The notes under the pieces are model-generated. The model was given only the letters and a program-made list of their open reading frames with translations, did no database searches and had not been told where the DNA came from. 13,276 nucleotides of DNA from Clostridia bacterium BRH_c25 (GTDB taxonomy: Bacteria > Bacillota_A > Clostridia > Lutisporales > Lutisporaceae), in the NCBI GenBank assembly GCA_001515955.1, contig LOES01000092.1, positions 1 through 13,276 of the forward strand. Reading direction: 5' to 3'. The position numbers were made by a program, and so were the translations under genes. Positions 12,842-13,276 of this stretch are shown in pieces. Within the stretch, counting starts at the first letter, position 1. Every line of letters starts with the position of its first letter.

Positions 12842-13276
12842 CTAGTAAAGGCTGCTTCTAAGAAGCCTCTTGAACAAGCTCCCATATCTGATACTGTCTG
12901 AAGTGCTTTCTTCCATGCACAGCTCACTAACCATGAAGCTGCAAATATCATTCAGCTGCTTTACGTAACCATCCTTACCCCGCTTGATCTCCTTCATAAG
13001 AAAAGAATAGAAATTCTTGTCCATACAGCAAGCATTCAGGACATCTCCGTCATAGTTTAGTCCAAAGGCCCTGGATAAAGAATACTTGCTCTTGTATCTG
13101 CTTGTCACACTACCGGTATCCCAGCCGTCATAAAGCTTGTTTATTATACTTACGGTCTTTTTATCAGTAAAAAAGTTCAGAACACCTTGCATTGCAGGTT
13201 GGTGAAACAGCTCATCAATCACTATTTCGTTGGGAGTAAAAATTGCAAGGATATTATCAGCCTGGTCCAGATAAAG
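12842..13276 (-). CDS. TadZ/CpaE-like MinD-family ATPase, C-terminal part (5' end outside window)
   Basis: The frame is open to the window edge, so this is the last 144 codons of a longer gene; the GTG at 13222 is not its start. The visible opening (LYLDQADNILAIFTPNE, then VSIINKLYDGW) fits the end of the ParA/MinD Rossmann core, where strands for 'aD.il.v..p' and '.iiNk' occur. The Walker A and signature lysine lie outside. A C-terminal helical portion follows, with two adjacent cysteines (ACCMDKNF). TadZ/CpaE proteins localise Tad machines at the membrane or pole and stand directly ahead of tadA, as here (26 bp). The assignment uses position and the short MinD-like stretch, and could be confirmed only with the upstream part. 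Confidence 0.7.
   Translation of the reverse strand, partial: LYLDQADNILAIFTPNEIVIDELFHQPAMQGVLNFFTDKKTVSIINKLYDGWDTGSVTSRYKSKYSLSRAFGLNYDGDVLNACCMDKNFYSFLMKEIKRGKDGYVKQLNDICSFMVSELCMEESTSDSIRYGSLFKRLLRSSLY

Noticed and set aside
12724..12951. 75-residue minus-strand frame joining the TadZ-like and TadA-like genes
   Set aside because: Overlaps the ends of two well-supported genes in another frame and has no ribosome site.

Overview
The window looks like chromosomal DNA of a low-GC, spore-former-type Clostridia (Bacillota). The evidence is purine-rich AGGAGG-type ribosome sites, a T-box leader, sigma-A-like promoters, a RemA-like protein and a clostridial-style Tad locus. A Ruminiclostridium/Acetivibrio-like relative is a guess from the overall protein flavour and was not tested. 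Nearly everything is on the minus strand; one gene (6268-6729) is on plus.

Region 1 (1-1957, minus): a YfiH/YlmD-type purine nucleoside phosphorylase-family gene is followed by an OmpR/PhoB-type response regulator. Its stop overlaps the start of a membrane histidine kinase that runs off the window at base 1. Upstream lies a G-rich stretch holding two small hairpins that resemble a REP-type intergenic element.

Region 2 (1958-4966, minus): a single-gene unit for an EAL-CBS-GGDEF cyclic-di-GMP protein. Above it is cysE (serine acetyltransferase) with its own terminator and a long leader that is a complete cysteine T-box. The leader has a strong promoter, a UGC specifier candidate, a UGGA T-box sequence matching the U73 discriminator of tRNA-Cys, and a competing terminator.

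Region 3 (4967-6970): small regulatory or unknown genes. On minus are a RemA-like (DUF370) protein with an added helical tail, a 52-codon membrane ORF just behind it, and an unrecognised helical protein. Divergently on plus is a Gre-factor-like gene whose leader begins with a 12-bp hairpin. Its 3' end carries a recent in-frame 36-bp tandem duplication that also covers the end of a small convergent ORF.

Region 4 (6971-13276, minus): a divergent Tad (type IVc pilus/secretion) operon read from high to low coordinates. It runs TadZ/CpaE-like partial ATPase, TadA/CpaF-like ATPase, TadB-like and TadC-like membrane platform proteins, then three small proteins each with a single N-terminal membrane anchor in the place of the pilins and minor pilins. 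A tail-less, SsbB-like single-strand DNA-binding protein follows after 40 bp. Spacings are short or overlapping, so this is very probably one transcript that starts outside the window. The most unusual signals are the divergent Tad machinery with no visible Flp pilin or prepilin cleavage motif, its link to a tail-less SSB, and the duplication and small-ORF cluster at 6700-6920.
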